A stretch of 59,885 bases of DNA from Desulfobacterium sp. (GTDB lineage Bacteria; Desulfobacterota; Desulfobacteria; Desulfobacterales; Desulfobacteraceae). Positions 7,958 through 17,007 of this stretch are shown in pieces. Below the pieces are notes generated by a model, which was not told where the DNA came from, made no database searches, and worked only from the letters and a program-made list of their open reading frames with translations. The translations under genes and the position numbers were made by a program. Within the stretch, counting starts at the first letter, position 1. Each line of letters starts with the position of its first letter. The DNA is taken from NCBI GenBank assembly GCA_016342325.1, contig JAEINR010000025.1:1-59885 (forward strand), read 5' to 3'.

Positions 7958-8797
7958 CTACTTAAATGCGTTTTTTATCGTCCCGGCCATGGTCGTCAGG
8001 TTTGTAATGTAATCCTTTGCCAGGGGATCCAGGGGTACCACGGCACCGTTGATGGCGGTTGCGATCTTCTGGGCCGTTCTTGTGTCAAACTGGGGCTGGA
8101 CAAAGATCACCCGGATCCTTGCGGCCTTGGCCTGTTTAATGAAATGGGCCAGTTCCCGCCCCTTGGGGGCCTTGCCATGCACCTCCACGGCCATCTGGGT
8201 CAGGCCGTACTGGTCGGCGAAATAGCCGAACACGGGGTGGAACACAAAGATGGTCTCCCCGGCCAGGGGCGCAAGGGCCTTGGCAATGGTCCGGTCCAGG
8301 CGGTCAAGGTCGGCCAGGAGGCCTTCAAGGTTGGCCCTGAAATAGTCGGTGGAGCCGGGCGCTTTCTGAATCAGGGCGTTGCATATGGTGATTGCCTGCT
8401 GTTTCATGAGAATGGGGTTCATCCAGATATGGGGGTCCCCCCCTCCGTCGGCAAAGCGCCTCAAGGGGATCCCCTGGATGGTATCCACCAGGGTCAGTTC
8501 CTGGGAGGCACCCTTGATCCTGGGCATGAGCGCCTGCTCAAAGGGCACGCCAATGGAGAAGAAGAGCGTGGCCCGGGACAGCTTGGCCATCTGTGACGGC
8601 CGGGGGGCGTAGGTGGCCGGGCTCTTGCCCGGGGGCACCAACACTTCCACAGCCACCCGCTTCTTTCCGATGCGCTCCACCACGTAGGCCTGGGGCTGGA
8701 TGCTCACAAACACGGAGAGAGGGGCTTCCGCCCCGGCCTGGCTGGCCGTTGCCAGAAAGAGAACCGCGACCCATACAATCCATTTCAATCGATCCAT
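7958..8797 (-). CDS. ZnuA-like metal ABC transporter substrate-binding protein
   Basis: 279 residues from ATG at 8797 (GGAGG seven bases upstream), with a signal peptide ending SQAGAEA. The cluster A-I (ZnuA/PsaA) fold is shown by VSIQPQAYVVERIG, the APRPSQM helix, GDPHIWMNP, FVFHPVFGYFADQYGL and LDPLA. These periplasmic proteins pass Zn or Mn to a membrane permease. Oddity: the first metal His, usual in a PHTYEP-type motif, is absent; here the sequence is SPATYAPRPSQM. The second and third His and the Asp remain, and the His-rich loop of ZnuA is absent. No permease or ATPase gene is adjacent. The metal may differ from zinc or the site may have three protein ligands. Confidence 0.85.
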   Translation of the reverse strand: MDRLKWIVWVAVLFLATASQAGAEAPLSVFVSIQPQAYVVERIGKKRVAVEVLVPPGKSPATYAPRPSQMAKLSRATLFFSIGVPFEQALMPRIKGASQELTLVDTIQGIPLRRFADGGGDPHIWMNPILMKQQAITICNALIQKAPGSTDYFRANLEGLLADLDRLDRTIAKALAPLAGETIFVFHPVFGYFADQYGLTQMAVEVHGKAPKGRELAHFIKQAKAARIRVIFVQPQFDTRTAQKIATAINGAVVPLDPLAKDYITNLTTMAGTIKNAFK

Positions 8798-8872
8798 GAT
8801 CTTGCCTCCTTTGTCATTATACATCTCGTTTTAGCTTCTTCGCTATGATTATTTACGTTATTTTGGCAAGGG

Positions 8873-8899
8873 AATCAGAAACCTTTTCGGGTTCTGATT
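8873..8899 (-). terminator. Hairpin after the TRAP transporter operon
   Basis: AATCAGAA (8873-8880) pairs with TTCTGATT (8892-8899), with CC/GG extending the stem inward. It lies 8 bp past the dctM stop codon. No U tract follows on the minus strand, so termination is inferred from placement. Confidence 0.5.
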
Positions 8900-8906
8900 G
8901 TCCCGG

Positions 8907-10196
8907 TTACGGTGTATATAACCCGGCCTTCACCGGAAGGTAAAGGGAAAGCTCCGGGAACAGGGAGAGAATGATCAAAATGATCACATCCATGACGATA
9001 AAGGGGATGGCCTGTTTGGCAATGGAGTCCACCGATTCCCCGGTAAGGTTGGCCGCCGTGAACAGGTTAACCCCCACGGGCGGGGTGGCCTGGCCAATGG
9101 CCAGGGCCGAGATAAAGATCACCCCGTACCAGAGGGGATCGATCTTGAATGCGGCCAGCACCGGAATGAGAATGGGCATGATCAGGTATGAGATGGAGAT
9201 GGCGTCCAGCACCATGCCAAGGCCAAGAAGCAAAAAGTTGATCAGCACGATCATCACCACGGCATTGGGGGAGATATGGAGAATCAGTTCCGCAGCCCTG
9301 TCCACGATGCCGATGACCGATGCGGCCCAGGTGAAGATGCCGGCAAAGACCACGATGAACATGATCACGCTGCTGGTCACCGATGCATCCACCAACAGAT
9401 GGAGGAAATCGTTCCAGGTGAGTGAGCGGTAGACAAACACGGCCACGAACAGACTGTAAAACACGGCCACCACTGCGGCTTCCGTGGGGGTGAAGATACC
9501 GGAATAGATGCCGCCAAGGACGATCACGGGCGCGAGAATCGCCCAGATGGACTCTTTCAGGGCGGTGAGGATATCCCCCACAGGCGCCCGCTTGGTATCT
9601 CCCCTGTACCCCCGCTTCCTGGAAACGAGATAGGCCACCACAATGGTGCCGAGCCCCGTGAGGATGCCGGGCACGATGCCTGCGAGAAACAGGGCGCTCA
9701 CCGATACGTTGGTGATGTTGCCGTAGATGATGAAGGCGATGCTCGGGGGAATGATGATGGAAAGATCTGCGGCATTGGCGATCAAGGCCCCGGCAAAGCT
9801 CTTGTCATACCCCTGGCGCACCATGGGAACAAAGAGGATCAGGCCCACGGCCGCGGTGGTGGCAGGGCCGGACCCGGAAAGGGCGCCCCAGAACATGCAG
9901 GTGCACACGGCCACCATGGCCAGGCCCCCCGTGGCCCGTCCCACCAGCAGCTCAAAGAACCGGGCAATGGTCTTGGCAAGGCCGGCCTTGTCCAGGATCA
10001 CCCCGGCCAGCACAAAGAACGGGATGGCCAGCAACGGAAACGAGGCAATGCCCGAGGAGAAGTTCACCCCCAGCATCTCGATGCCCAGATCAAAGGTGTA
10101 GATGGTGGCAACGGCTGAGATGCCAAGGGAGGTGCCGATGGGCACCCCAAAGAACATGAGAACAAAAAAACTTGCGGCAATGAGAAGGATATCCAT
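8907..10196 (-). CDS. dctM: TRAP transporter large permease (DctM)
   Basis: 429 residues, very hydrophobic, the size and pattern of DctM. Typical blocks are FFGVPIGTSLGISA at the start, FFVLAGVILDKAG, SGSGPATTAAVG, IIPPSIAFIIYG, FTPTEAAVVAVFYSLFV and ATPPVGVNLFTA. DctM is the sodium-driven elevator subunit that moves an organic acid handed over by the binding protein. Its ATG overlaps the dctQ stop by one base, so translation is coupled. The substrate depends on DctP and is probably a C4-dicarboxylate or similar carboxylate. Confidence 0.95.
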   Translation of the reverse strand: MDILLIAASFFVLMFFGVPIGTSLGISAVATIYTFDLGIEMLGVNFSSGIASFPLLAIPFFVLAGVILDKAGLAKTIARFFELLVGRATGGLAMVAVCTCMFWGALSGSGPATTAAVGLILFVPMVRQGYDKSFAGALIANAADLSIIIPPSIAFIIYGNITNVSVSALFLAGIVPGILTGLGTIVVAYLVSRKRGYRGDTKRAPVGDILTALKESIWAILAPVIVLGGIYSGIFTPTEAAVVAVFYSLFVAVFVYRSLTWNDFLHLLVDASVTSSVIMFIVVFAGIFTWAASVIGIVDRAAELILHISPNAVVMIVLINFLLLGLGMVLDAISISYLIMPILIPVLAAFKIDPLWYGVIFISALAIGQATPPVGVNLFTAANLTGESVDSIAKQAIPFIVMDVIILIILSLFPELSLYLPVKAGLYTP

Positions 10197-10678
10197 CAGT
10201 GGGCCTCCTCCTCGATCTTCAGGCGTTTAACAGCGTCCCGGTAGATCCCCCTGAACACAAAGAGTGACAGGAACGGCACCCCGGCATAGTAGATCCACAC
10301 GGGAATGCTCAAGGAGGCCGAGGTGGCATGGAAGATGGTCAGCTCATCATAGATCGCCTGGATCATGAAAAAATCCACCAGCACGAATAAAACAGCGCTC
10401 AACAGGGCGCTTGCCACGACCACGGTTTTTTTGAGTTTTCGGGGAAACAGATTGTAAAAGGTGACCACCCCCAGCTGCCCGCCCCGCTCAAAGGCGACGC
10501 CGCACCCCACAACGGTCATCCACACAAACATGTTGATGGTGATCTCCTCTGTGGATGCGATGGAGAAGTGGAAAAAATAGCGGCTCACCACATTTGCAAA
10601 GGCAATGAACGCCATTGAAAACAGCAGGATGGCCGCCACCAGGTAATCGAATCTCAACCCTTGTTTCTCTTTTTCCAT
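10196..10678 (-). CDS. dctQ: TRAP transporter small permease (DctQ)
   Basis: 160 residues with four hydrophobic helices, the DctQ layout: a first helix around LVAAILLFSMAFIAFANVVSRYFF, then STEEITINMFVWMTVVGCGVAFERGGQLGV. It pairs with DctM as the membrane unit of the TRAP importer. I chose ATG 10678 because AGGAG lies six bases upstream; the longer frame to 10720 would run through the intergenic hairpin. The gene lies between dctP and dctM on the minus strand. Confidence 0.92.
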   Translation of the reverse strand: MEKEKQGLRFDYLVAAILLFSMAFIAFANVVSRYFFHFSIASTEEITINMFVWMTVVGCGVAFERGGQLGVVTFYNLFPRKLKKTVVVASALLSAVLFVLVDFFMIQAIYDELTIFHATSASLSIPVWIYYAGVPFLSLFVFRGIYRDAVKRLKIEEEAH

Positions 10679-10699
10679 GTTTTCTCCTTCTGTAATGCA

Positions 10700-10731
10700 A
10701 AAGCCCCTGGAATAGGGCATCCAGGGGCTTT
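10700..10731 (-). promoter_or_regulatory. Intercistronic hairpin between dctP and dctQ
   Basis: AAAGCCCCTGG (10700-10710) and CCAGGGGCTTT (10721-10731) form an 11-bp perfect stem with a 10-base loop. It sits between the dctP stop and the dctQ ribosome site. Such hairpins can protect the dctP message or partly terminate it, so the binding protein is made in excess over the permease. Confidence 0.65.
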
Positions 10732-10749
10732 AAAGTCAAACAGCAGCGG

Positions 10750-11820
10750 TTAGTCCGCCATATCTTGTTTTGCGGTTTCGTAGAGCGCTTTTCCGATCTT
10801 GGGCACCCACTTGTCGTACACCGAATCCGTTGCCGCCCGAAAGGCCTTCTCCGCCTCGGGGGTGAGGAAGTTGACTTCCATTCCCTTGGATTCGAGATAA
10901 CGGACCGGATCCGGCACCTCCATATCGTAGTTGAACTCGTTTTTCAGGATGTTGAGGGAAACGTCGCCGTCAAGCCCTGCCCGGCACAACGCCTTTTCAA
11001 ACCGGGCAGACTCCTTGGCCGCCTCGGAGATGGCTTTCTTGATGTCGTCCGGGAACTTGTTCCACTGGCGGGTGCCCCAATAGACCACCACGGGATCCAC
11101 CAGATAGTTCCAGAAGGAGGCATGGTTGTGGTACTGCCAGATCTGCACGGGGATCAGCACGCCCACCGGGTTCTCCTGGCCGTCCACCACACCCTGCTGG
11201 AACGCGGTCTGGGCATCCCCCCAGTTCATGTTCACGGGATCGGCCCCAAGGGCCCTGAAGGTGTCGATGAAGATGGGGCTTCCCACCACCCGGAGCCTCA
11301 GCCCCTTCATGTCTGCCGGGGTGTTGATGGCCCGCTTACTGTTGGTCACCTGGCGGAATCCGTTTTCGGCCCAGGCAAGGGGGGTGAGCCCGATCCGCTC
11401 CATCTTCTTGAACAGGACAGCCCCGGTTTTACCGTACTCGAGCCGGTCCAGGTTCTCAAAGCTGTTGATGAAAAAGGGAAGGGAAAAAATGTTCATCTCC
11501 GGGATCACCGGAGAGGAGTTGATGGTGGATTCATAGGCGCAGTCGATCACACCCTTGGAAACCATCTGGGGGGATTTGAGCTGGGCCCCCTTTAAAAGGG
11601 AACTGCCGAAATAGGGCTTGAGCTTGATCCTGCCCTGGGTTTTTTCCGCGACCAGTTCGCTGAACTTGGTGGCGCCCATGCCCCAGTAGAAGCTGGGCCC
11701 CACGTTCACCGTCATCTTGTACTCTTTCTTGAAATTTGCAGCCGTCGCGGGAATGGCAACCATAACCACAAACCATGCCGAGACAACTCCGATAACACCT
11801 CGTTTCAACCACGCGTTCAT
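10750..11820 (-). CDS. dctP: TRAP transporter substrate-binding protein (DctP)
   Basis: 356 residues from ATG at 11820 with an excellent AGGAGGTG site. A signal peptide ends AIPATAANF. The DctP signature is clear: MKGLRLRVVGSP with the carboxylate-binding arginine (about residue 175), DTFRALGADPVNMNWGDAQTAFQQG and VVDGQENPVG. It captures an organic acid in the periplasm for DctQM. It is the first gene of the dctPQM unit; I see no sensor-regulator pair next to it. Ligand not predictable beyond a small carboxylate. Confidence 0.93.
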   Translation of the reverse strand: MNAWLKRGVIGVVSAWFVVMVAIPATAANFKKEYKMTVNVGPSFYWGMGATKFSELVAEKTQGRIKLKPYFGSSLLKGAQLKSPQMVSKGVIDCAYESTINSSPVIPEMNIFSLPFFINSFENLDRLEYGKTGAVLFKKMERIGLTPLAWAENGFRQVTNSKRAINTPADMKGLRLRVVGSPIFIDTFRALGADPVNMNWGDAQTAFQQGVVDGQENPVGVLIPVQIWQYHNHASFWNYLVDPVVVYWGTRQWNKFPDDIKKAISEAAKESARFEKALCRAGLDGDVSLNILKNEFNYDMEVPDPVRYLESKGMEVNFLTPEAEKAFRAATDSVYDKWVPKIGKALYETAKQDMAD

Positions 11821-11933
11821 CCGGAACACCTCCTCTTTCGATTCATTGATTGTTTCTACATCCCTGCCCGAAAAAACGGGAGGAGAAGACAAACATCAAT
11901 AAATAGAGAAGGCCAGGGGGGATGTCAATCGTT

Positions 11934-11965
11934 TTTTGGCAGGGGGAACCGTCCCCCTGCCAAAA
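11934..11965. terminator. 14-bp perfect hairpin between amtB and dctP
   Basis: TTTTGGCAGGGGGA (11934-11947) pairs with TCCCCCTGCCAAAA (11952-11965) around a four-base ACCG loop. It lies just after the amtB stop and before the dctP promoter region. The stem is very strong, but the order of T and A tails is not the classical one, so I call it terminator-like. Confidence 0.6.
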
Positions 11966-11971
11966 TGAGGA

Positions 11972-13285
11972 TTAGAGATTAAAGTCGGGATAGGCGTTTC
12001 CGCCGTGTTCGGTGAAATCAAGCCCCTCCAGCTCCTCCTCGGGGGAACAGCGAAGGCCAATGGTCCCGGCGATGAGCTTGAACATGCCAAAGGCCATGGT
12101 AAAGGTCCAGGCAAAACAGGCCAGAATGCCGATCACCTGAACCATGACGATGGCAAGGGTCACCCCCTCCATGTTAAAGAGGCCGGCCGCCAAAGTTCCC
12201 CATGCTCCGCACACCCCGTGGACAGACACGGCGCCAACGGGATCATCGATCCTGAGCTTGTCAAAGAAGAGAACGGAAAAGACCACCAGGCCACCTGACA
12301 CGGCCCCGATGATGATGGCGCTGGAAGGCGAGACATTGGCACATCCCGCCGTGATTCCCACAAGTCCTGCCAGGGCGCCATTCAGGCTCATGCCCACCTC
12401 GGGCTTTCCAAGCTTGATCCAAGAAACGATCATGGCGACCACACACCCGGTGGCGGCAGAGAGGTTGGTGTTGACAAAGATCATGGCAATACTCGTGTCT
12501 GCCGTGGTGGTGGAGCCGGGATTGAATCCGAACCAGCCGAGCCAGAGGATAAATACCCCCAGGGACGCAAGGGGAATGTTATGGCCCATGATGGGGCGGA
12601 TGCCACCGTCCTTTGTGTATTTTCCCGTGCGGGGGCCTAGGACGATGGCGCCGGCAAGGGCTGCCCACCCGCCCACACTATGTACGACGGTTGAACCGGC
12701 AAAGTCGATGAAACCAAGGCCTTCAAGCCATCCCGAACCGTTAAAGAGGCTGCCCCACGCCCAGCTGCCGAATATCGGGTAGATCAGGGCCGAAACAACA
12801 AAGCTGTAGGCAAGGTAACCGGTAAATTTGGTCCGTTCGGCCATGGCACCGGATACGATGGTGGCGGCGGTGGCGGCAAACACCACCTGGAACATCCAAA
12901 AGGCAAGGATCCAGGGATCACCGTCCGGGGTGAAGTCGCTCAGGAAAAATCCCGAGGTACCGAAAAAACCAGTGGTGGTGGTCCCGAACATCAGGCCGAA
13001 TCCAATGGCCCAAAAGGCAAGGCTTCCCACGGAAAAATCCATGAGGTTCTTCATCATGATGTTGATGCTGTTCTTGGCCCGGGTGAATCCCGCCTCGACC
13101 AGGGCGAATCCCGCCTGCATGAAAAAAACGAGGCAGGCGGCGATCAGGGTCCAGAGGTAGTTTGCATGGGTCTGGACAAGTTCGATGGCCGCCTTGTTAC
13201 TAAGGGGTGAAGGCGGGGTATCCCCTGCAAAGGCCGGGGTTAAATACAAGCACAGTAATGCTGTCACAATCAATATTGGTTTCAT
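11972..13285 (-). CDS. amtB: Ammonium transporter AmtB
   Basis: 437 residues: a cleavable leader (ending TPAFAGDT) and eleven membrane helices, as in proteobacterial Amt. Seen: FFMQAGFALVEAGF in TM1, the first pore histidine in GHNIPLASLG, LWLGWFGFNPGS and the second pore histidine in VSVHGVCGAWGTLA. It conducts ammonium/ammonia into the cell and is plugged by GlnK when nitrogen is ample. The start at 13285 has GGAG upstream and follows glnK by 61 bp; the longer frame to 13372 overlaps glnK and is unlikely. It is part of the glnK-amtB nitrogen unit. Confidence 0.95.
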   Translation of the reverse strand: MKPILIVTALLCLYLTPAFAGDTPPSPLSNKAAIELVQTHANYLWTLIAACLVFFMQAGFALVEAGFTRAKNSINIMMKNLMDFSVGSLAFWAIGFGLMFGTTTTGFFGTSGFFLSDFTPDGDPWILAFWMFQVVFAATAATIVSGAMAERTKFTGYLAYSFVVSALIYPIFGSWAWGSLFNGSGWLEGLGFIDFAGSTVVHSVGGWAALAGAIVLGPRTGKYTKDGGIRPIMGHNIPLASLGVFILWLGWFGFNPGSTTTADTSIAMIFVNTNLSAATGCVVAMIVSWIKLGKPEVGMSLNGALAGLVGITAGCANVSPSSAIIIGAVSGGLVVFSVLFFDKLRIDDPVGAVSVHGVCGAWGTLAAGLFNMEGVTLAIVMVQVIGILACFAWTFTMAFGMFKLIAGTIGLRCSPEEELEGLDFTEHGGNAYPDFNL

Positions 13286-13346
13286 CGGTGGCTCTCCATG
13301 AATTAATAAAGTTACGGTAAAAGGGTTAAGGAAAAGGGACTTGGGC

Positions 13347-13685
<339 letters not shown>

Positions 13686-13742
13686 CTACTCCACGTCCTT
13701 TCCTGTTTTGGGTTTTGGTTTCTTACAACTGTTACCCAATAC

Positions 13743-13758
13743 TGCACACAGGGTGCCA
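13743..13758 (-). promoter_or_regulatory. Sigma-54-type promoter of glnK-amtB
   Basis: On the minus strand TGGCAC (13758-13753), five bases, then GTGCA (13747-13743). This matches the -24 GG and -12 GC elements of the RpoN consensus TGGCAC-N5-TTGCA with one mismatch, at a good distance (~45 bp from inferred start site to ATG). Nitrogen-regulated glnK-amtB operons commonly use such promoters. Confidence 0.7.
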
Positions 13759-14085
13759 AGGCACTAAAAAAGCGAAGACAATGAGATAACCACCTGTAAT
13801 ATCAATCCATCCACCCCTACACACACCCACACAGCAAATTCTCACCGCATATACAAAATTACATTTATGAACACAAAAGCATCATTAATTACATTTTTGA
13901 AATATCAAGGCACAACAATTCCCGGCCTCCCCAGCCCGCACATGGACAAATATCCAAACATTCGATTAAACCCACCATGGTATTCGACCGACACTATACT
14001 TCTTACAGTTTCGTTACGGATGAGTTGTCAAACAGGGACCACCTCTGATATGACTAGGGGACAATTCCCAAACCAGGTGGCAAAT

Positions 14086-15732
14086 ATGAACCAGAAGGAA
14101 AGCGTTGAGATGGACAAGGAACCAAAAGAACCGGTCCCCAAAAGAGACCCGGATTCACCATCAGACCCCCACAGAAAATTTACACTTTTTTTTGCCATTG
14201 GCGCCCTGTCTGCCCTGCTTCTTTTCAGTGCCGCCACATCCCTCATTTACAGCAAAGCGGTTTCAAGGCATGAAAAGAGGTTCAATGAACAGCAGGCACT
14301 CCAGGCCTATCTCGCCAAAAAAGCAATTGCCGATAAAATAAACTGGATTGCGGATCATGGAAAACTCCTGGCCTTATATTCATTGCCTGAATTTATCCAG
14401 GGCAAGCGTGACCTGAATTCCCTGGAACGTCTCTTCAAGATTGAGCAATCCTTATCTCCTGAAAATCTTGCCATCTGCTATGTTGATGCACCGGGCAAGG
14501 TTGTTTACGGCCTGCCCCATGAAACGCCGGCAGGCAGGGAGGCAGAAAGGATTGCCGTCAAACTCGCCCAAAACTACCTGGCCAATGGAATATCAAAAAA
14601 AGAGGACATGATTGTACCACCGTTTCACATCACAAACCGCTTCCAGATGGTTGTGATACTGTTCCCCGTATACATTGAAAATCGCCTCCGTGGGGTTACA
14701 GCCATGACATTTGATTTAAAGCCCATTGCAAGTCACTACATCGCACCGATAGTTTCAGGCAGATACGGCGCTGCATACCTTCAAGACAACAGGGGAAATG
14801 TTGTTTATGACCATGAAACCGATATCATAGGAAAAAACGTATTTAACGGCATCCACGACAAGTATCCCGATCTTTTGCGTGTTGACCGGCGCCTTGCCAG
14901 CGAACCGTCGGGACATGATGAATACCGATTCACGGTGGAACGTAATGGCCGGGTTTCACGAAAACTCATCGCATGGGATTCCGTAATGGTGGGGGAACAG
15001 AAACTTATCGTTTGCCTGTCCGCGCCGGATATGGAAATTGACAGGGAGCTTGTCAGCTTCCGCACCCAGTGGATCATATCGGCCCTGTTTCTTTTTATTG
15101 CACTGACGACAATGGGTCTCTTCTTTCTTCGTACACGCCAGCGGCTGTTCAAACAGGCAGCATCGCTTTTGAAAGACCGGGTCGAGGAGCGGACCGCCGA
15201 ACTCCAGGCAGCCAATGCAAAACTCAAACAATTATCCATCACAGATTCTCTGACGGGGATATACAATCGCGGATATATCTGCAAAAAACTTGAAGGGGAG
15301 GTCAAAAAGGTGATCCGTTATGGCCATCCCCTTTCCATCATCCTTTTTGATGTGGACCGCTTTAAAAACGTCAACGACAGATACGGTCACCAGTTCGGGG
15401 ACAGTGTCCTTCAGAAGATTTGTGATGCCATAAAAGAAAACATGAGAGAGATCGACTTTTTTGGAAGGTATGGGGGAGAAGAATTCCTGATTATTCTCCC
15501 AGGCATAAACCTTGAGCAGGGCCATGTGGTTGGAGAACGGATGAGAAAGGGCGTGGAGGCCCTGAAGTGGGATAAGCCGAATTTCAAGGTGACCATCAGC
15601 GGTGGTATCGTCACCCATGACACCGGGTCCGACAGCGAATTGCTGAAGACGGCCGATGATCTCCTTTACAGGGCCAAGTCAAGGGGAAGAAACCGCATGG
15701 AAACAAAAACGCCGAATCCTGTAACTACCTGA
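14086..15732 (+). CDS. Membrane diguanylate cyclase with extracytoplasmic Cache-like sensor
   Basis: 548 residues if started at 14086; an in-frame ATG at 14110 or the longer frame from 13867 are alternatives. Order: charged N-terminus, TM1 (KFTLFFAIGALSALLLF), a ~270-residue periplasmic region with Cache-like features (LAICYVDAPGKVVYG, GVTAMTFDLKPI, GAAYLQDNRGNVVYDHE), TM2 (WIISALFLFIALTTMGLFF), a short coiled coil, then GGDEF. The active site is GRYGGEEF, with SLTGIYNRGY and FKNVNDRYGHQFGD. An inhibitory I-site RxxD (REID) lies five residues before GGEEF, so product inhibition is expected. It makes c-di-GMP from GTP in response to an unknown ligand. Confidence 0.9.
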   Translation: MNQKESVEMDKEPKEPVPKRDPDSPSDPHRKFTLFFAIGALSALLLFSAATSLIYSKAVSRHEKRFNEQQALQAYLAKKAIADKINWIADHGKLLALYSLPEFIQGKRDLNSLERLFKIEQSLSPENLAICYVDAPGKVVYGLPHETPAGREAERIAVKLAQNYLANGISKKEDMIVPPFHITNRFQMVVILFPVYIENRLRGVTAMTFDLKPIASHYIAPIVSGRYGAAYLQDNRGNVVYDHETDIIGKNVFNGIHDKYPDLLRVDRRLASEPSGHDEYRFTVERNGRVSRKLIAWDSVMVGEQKLIVCLSAPDMEIDRELVSFRTQWIISALFLFIALTTMGLFFLRTRQRLFKQAASLLKDRVEERTAELQAANAKLKQLSITDSLTGIYNRGYICKKLEGEVKKVIRYGHPLSIILFDVDRFKNVNDRYGHQFGDSVLQKICDAIKENMREIDFFGRYGGEEFLIILPGINLEQGHVVGERMRKGVEALKWDKPNFKVTISGGIVTHDTGSDSELLKTADDLLYRAKSRGRNRMETKTPNPVTT

Positions 15733-15761
15733 AAAGAAAGCACCCCCCCTATCCCTTAACG

Positions 15762-16154
15762 TCACCCGGACAAGCCGGAACCAAAGGTGGCGATGGCATC
15801 GATCTCCACCATCACGTCCTTGGGAAGCCGTGCCACCTCAACGCAGACACGGGCGGGTTTATGGTCCCCCATGAACCTTGCATAGACGGTGTTGAGCTGG
15901 TCAAACAGAGTGAGATCCGACAGGTACACCGTTGTTTTCACGATGGCTTCCACACTTAGACCTGCCGCTTCCACCACGGCCCTCAGATTTTTCAGGGCCT
16001 GGTCTGCCTGGGTCTCCATGTCCGTCCCCGTCACAATCCCTGTTTCTGGATCCAGGGGGATCTGGCCTGAGACGTAAAGGGTATTGCCCGACCTGACGGC
16101 ATGGGAGTAAGGGCCGATGGCTGCCGGGGCAGCAGTTGAATTGATACACTCCAT
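15762..16154 (-). CDS. ridA: RidA family protein, second copy
   Basis: 130 residues with AAIGPYSHAVRSG, LYVSGQIPLDPETG and the C-terminal ARVCVEVARLPKDVMVEIDA block containing the catalytic Arg (about 108) and Glu. It resembles the other RidA at 2787-3167 but is clearly distinct. It is the last gene of the cobamide operon, 26 bp after cbiR, with AAGGAG eight bases before the ATG. Its place beside threonine-phosphate decarboxylase may reflect imine clean-up, which is inference. Confidence 0.9.
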   Translation of the reverse strand: MECINSTAAPAAIGPYSHAVRSGNTLYVSGQIPLDPETGIVTGTDMETQADQALKNLRAVVEAAGLSVEAIVKTTVYLSDLTLFDQLNTVYARFMGDHKPARVCVEVARLPKDVMVEIDAIATFGSGLSG

Positions 16155-16180
16155 TGATCTTTCTCCTTTATGGGTTGGTT

Positions 16181-16996
16181 TCAGCGAAAGTTGGTTTCAG
16201 CGAAAAAATGATTCGCCATCCACGCCACGGAAGCGGTGAGGTTCTCAAGGTTGAACACTTCCAGGCTCACCACCCCGGTGAACTGCTTCAGCACCCCAAG
16301 GGTCGGGGCCACCCGTTCCATGGGGGTCTTGTCAAGGCCCTGGTGGTCCTTTGACGGATTAAATGAGAAATCCACCCCGTGGAAATGGATCAGGGGGATT
16401 TTGGATTGATACCGCTCAAAGAGCGCTGCAATGTCGTAACCGTACTTGATCAGATGGCCTGCGTCAATGCACAGGGACATGGGGCAGTTGTCCAGGACCG
16501 GAAAAAGAATCTCCGGGGGAAAGTCAAGGGTTTCAATGGTGATGAGACGTGGATCCGTAACCCTTGCAGCAAGCCGATCAAGGCTATTGATCGCCCGCTC
16601 CTGCCAGCGCTTGATCCCCTCTTTTCCGGCCGCCCGGTCCTGGGCCGTAAAGTCAAGGTGTAGGGTGTGGGTGGTGGGGGCGAGGGGCGCCACAAGGGCC
16701 ATAACCCGCTCCACCGTATCGATCCCCGCCTCCCTTTCTTTTTTTGAACCATGGGACAGGGAGATGTCCGTTGGCAGATGAATGTTGTAGGTGACAGACA
16801 ACGCTTGGGAGAGACGGGCAAGCGTGTCGATATCGGCCTTTGGGGGCAGGTATTCAATGGGCTTACTCTCGAAGATCAAAAGCTCTATCTCGTCAAACTG
16901 CGGTCCCAGTTTTTCCACGTTGGGCACAATGTGGTCGGGATAGATGAAAGAGGTGGTGCCGAGCCTGAAGGGCCGGGCTGTTTTCACGAGGGACAT
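16181..16996 (-). CDS. cbiR: Cobamide remodelling phosphodiesterase CbiR-like TIM barrel
   Basis: 271 residues, AP-endonuclease-2/xylose-isomerase type TIM barrel: LGTTSFIYPDHIVPNVEKL at the start, IELLIFESK, a YNIHLPTDISL metal-ligand strand, ITIETLD with a metal Glu, CIDAGHLIKYG and IHFHGVD. CbiR removes the lower-ligand nucleotide from cobamides to give cobinamide phosphate, allowing remodelling. The assignment rests on the fold, these metal-site blocks and the position directly beside cbiB, cobD and cobS. A general sugar isomerase/epimerase is the alternative but fits the operon poorly. Confidence 0.8.
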   Translation of the reverse strand: MSLVKTARPFRLGTTSFIYPDHIVPNVEKLGPQFDEIELLIFESKPIEYLPPKADIDTLARLSQALSVTYNIHLPTDISLSHGSKKEREAGIDTVERVMALVAPLAPTTHTLHLDFTAQDRAAGKEGIKRWQERAINSLDRLAARVTDPRLITIETLDFPPEILFPVLDNCPMSLCIDAGHLIKYGYDIAALFERYQSKIPLIHFHGVDFSFNPSKDHQGLDKTPMERVAPTLGVLKQFTGVVSLEVFNLENLTASVAWMANHFFAETNFR

Positions 16997-17007
16997 AGTT
17001 TTTTCCT

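Noticed and set aside
13867-14085. Extended N-terminus of the membrane diguanylate cyclase
   Set aside because: The extra 73 codons have no ribosome site, look unlike protein and lie in the upstream regulatory gap; ATG 14086 is preferred.
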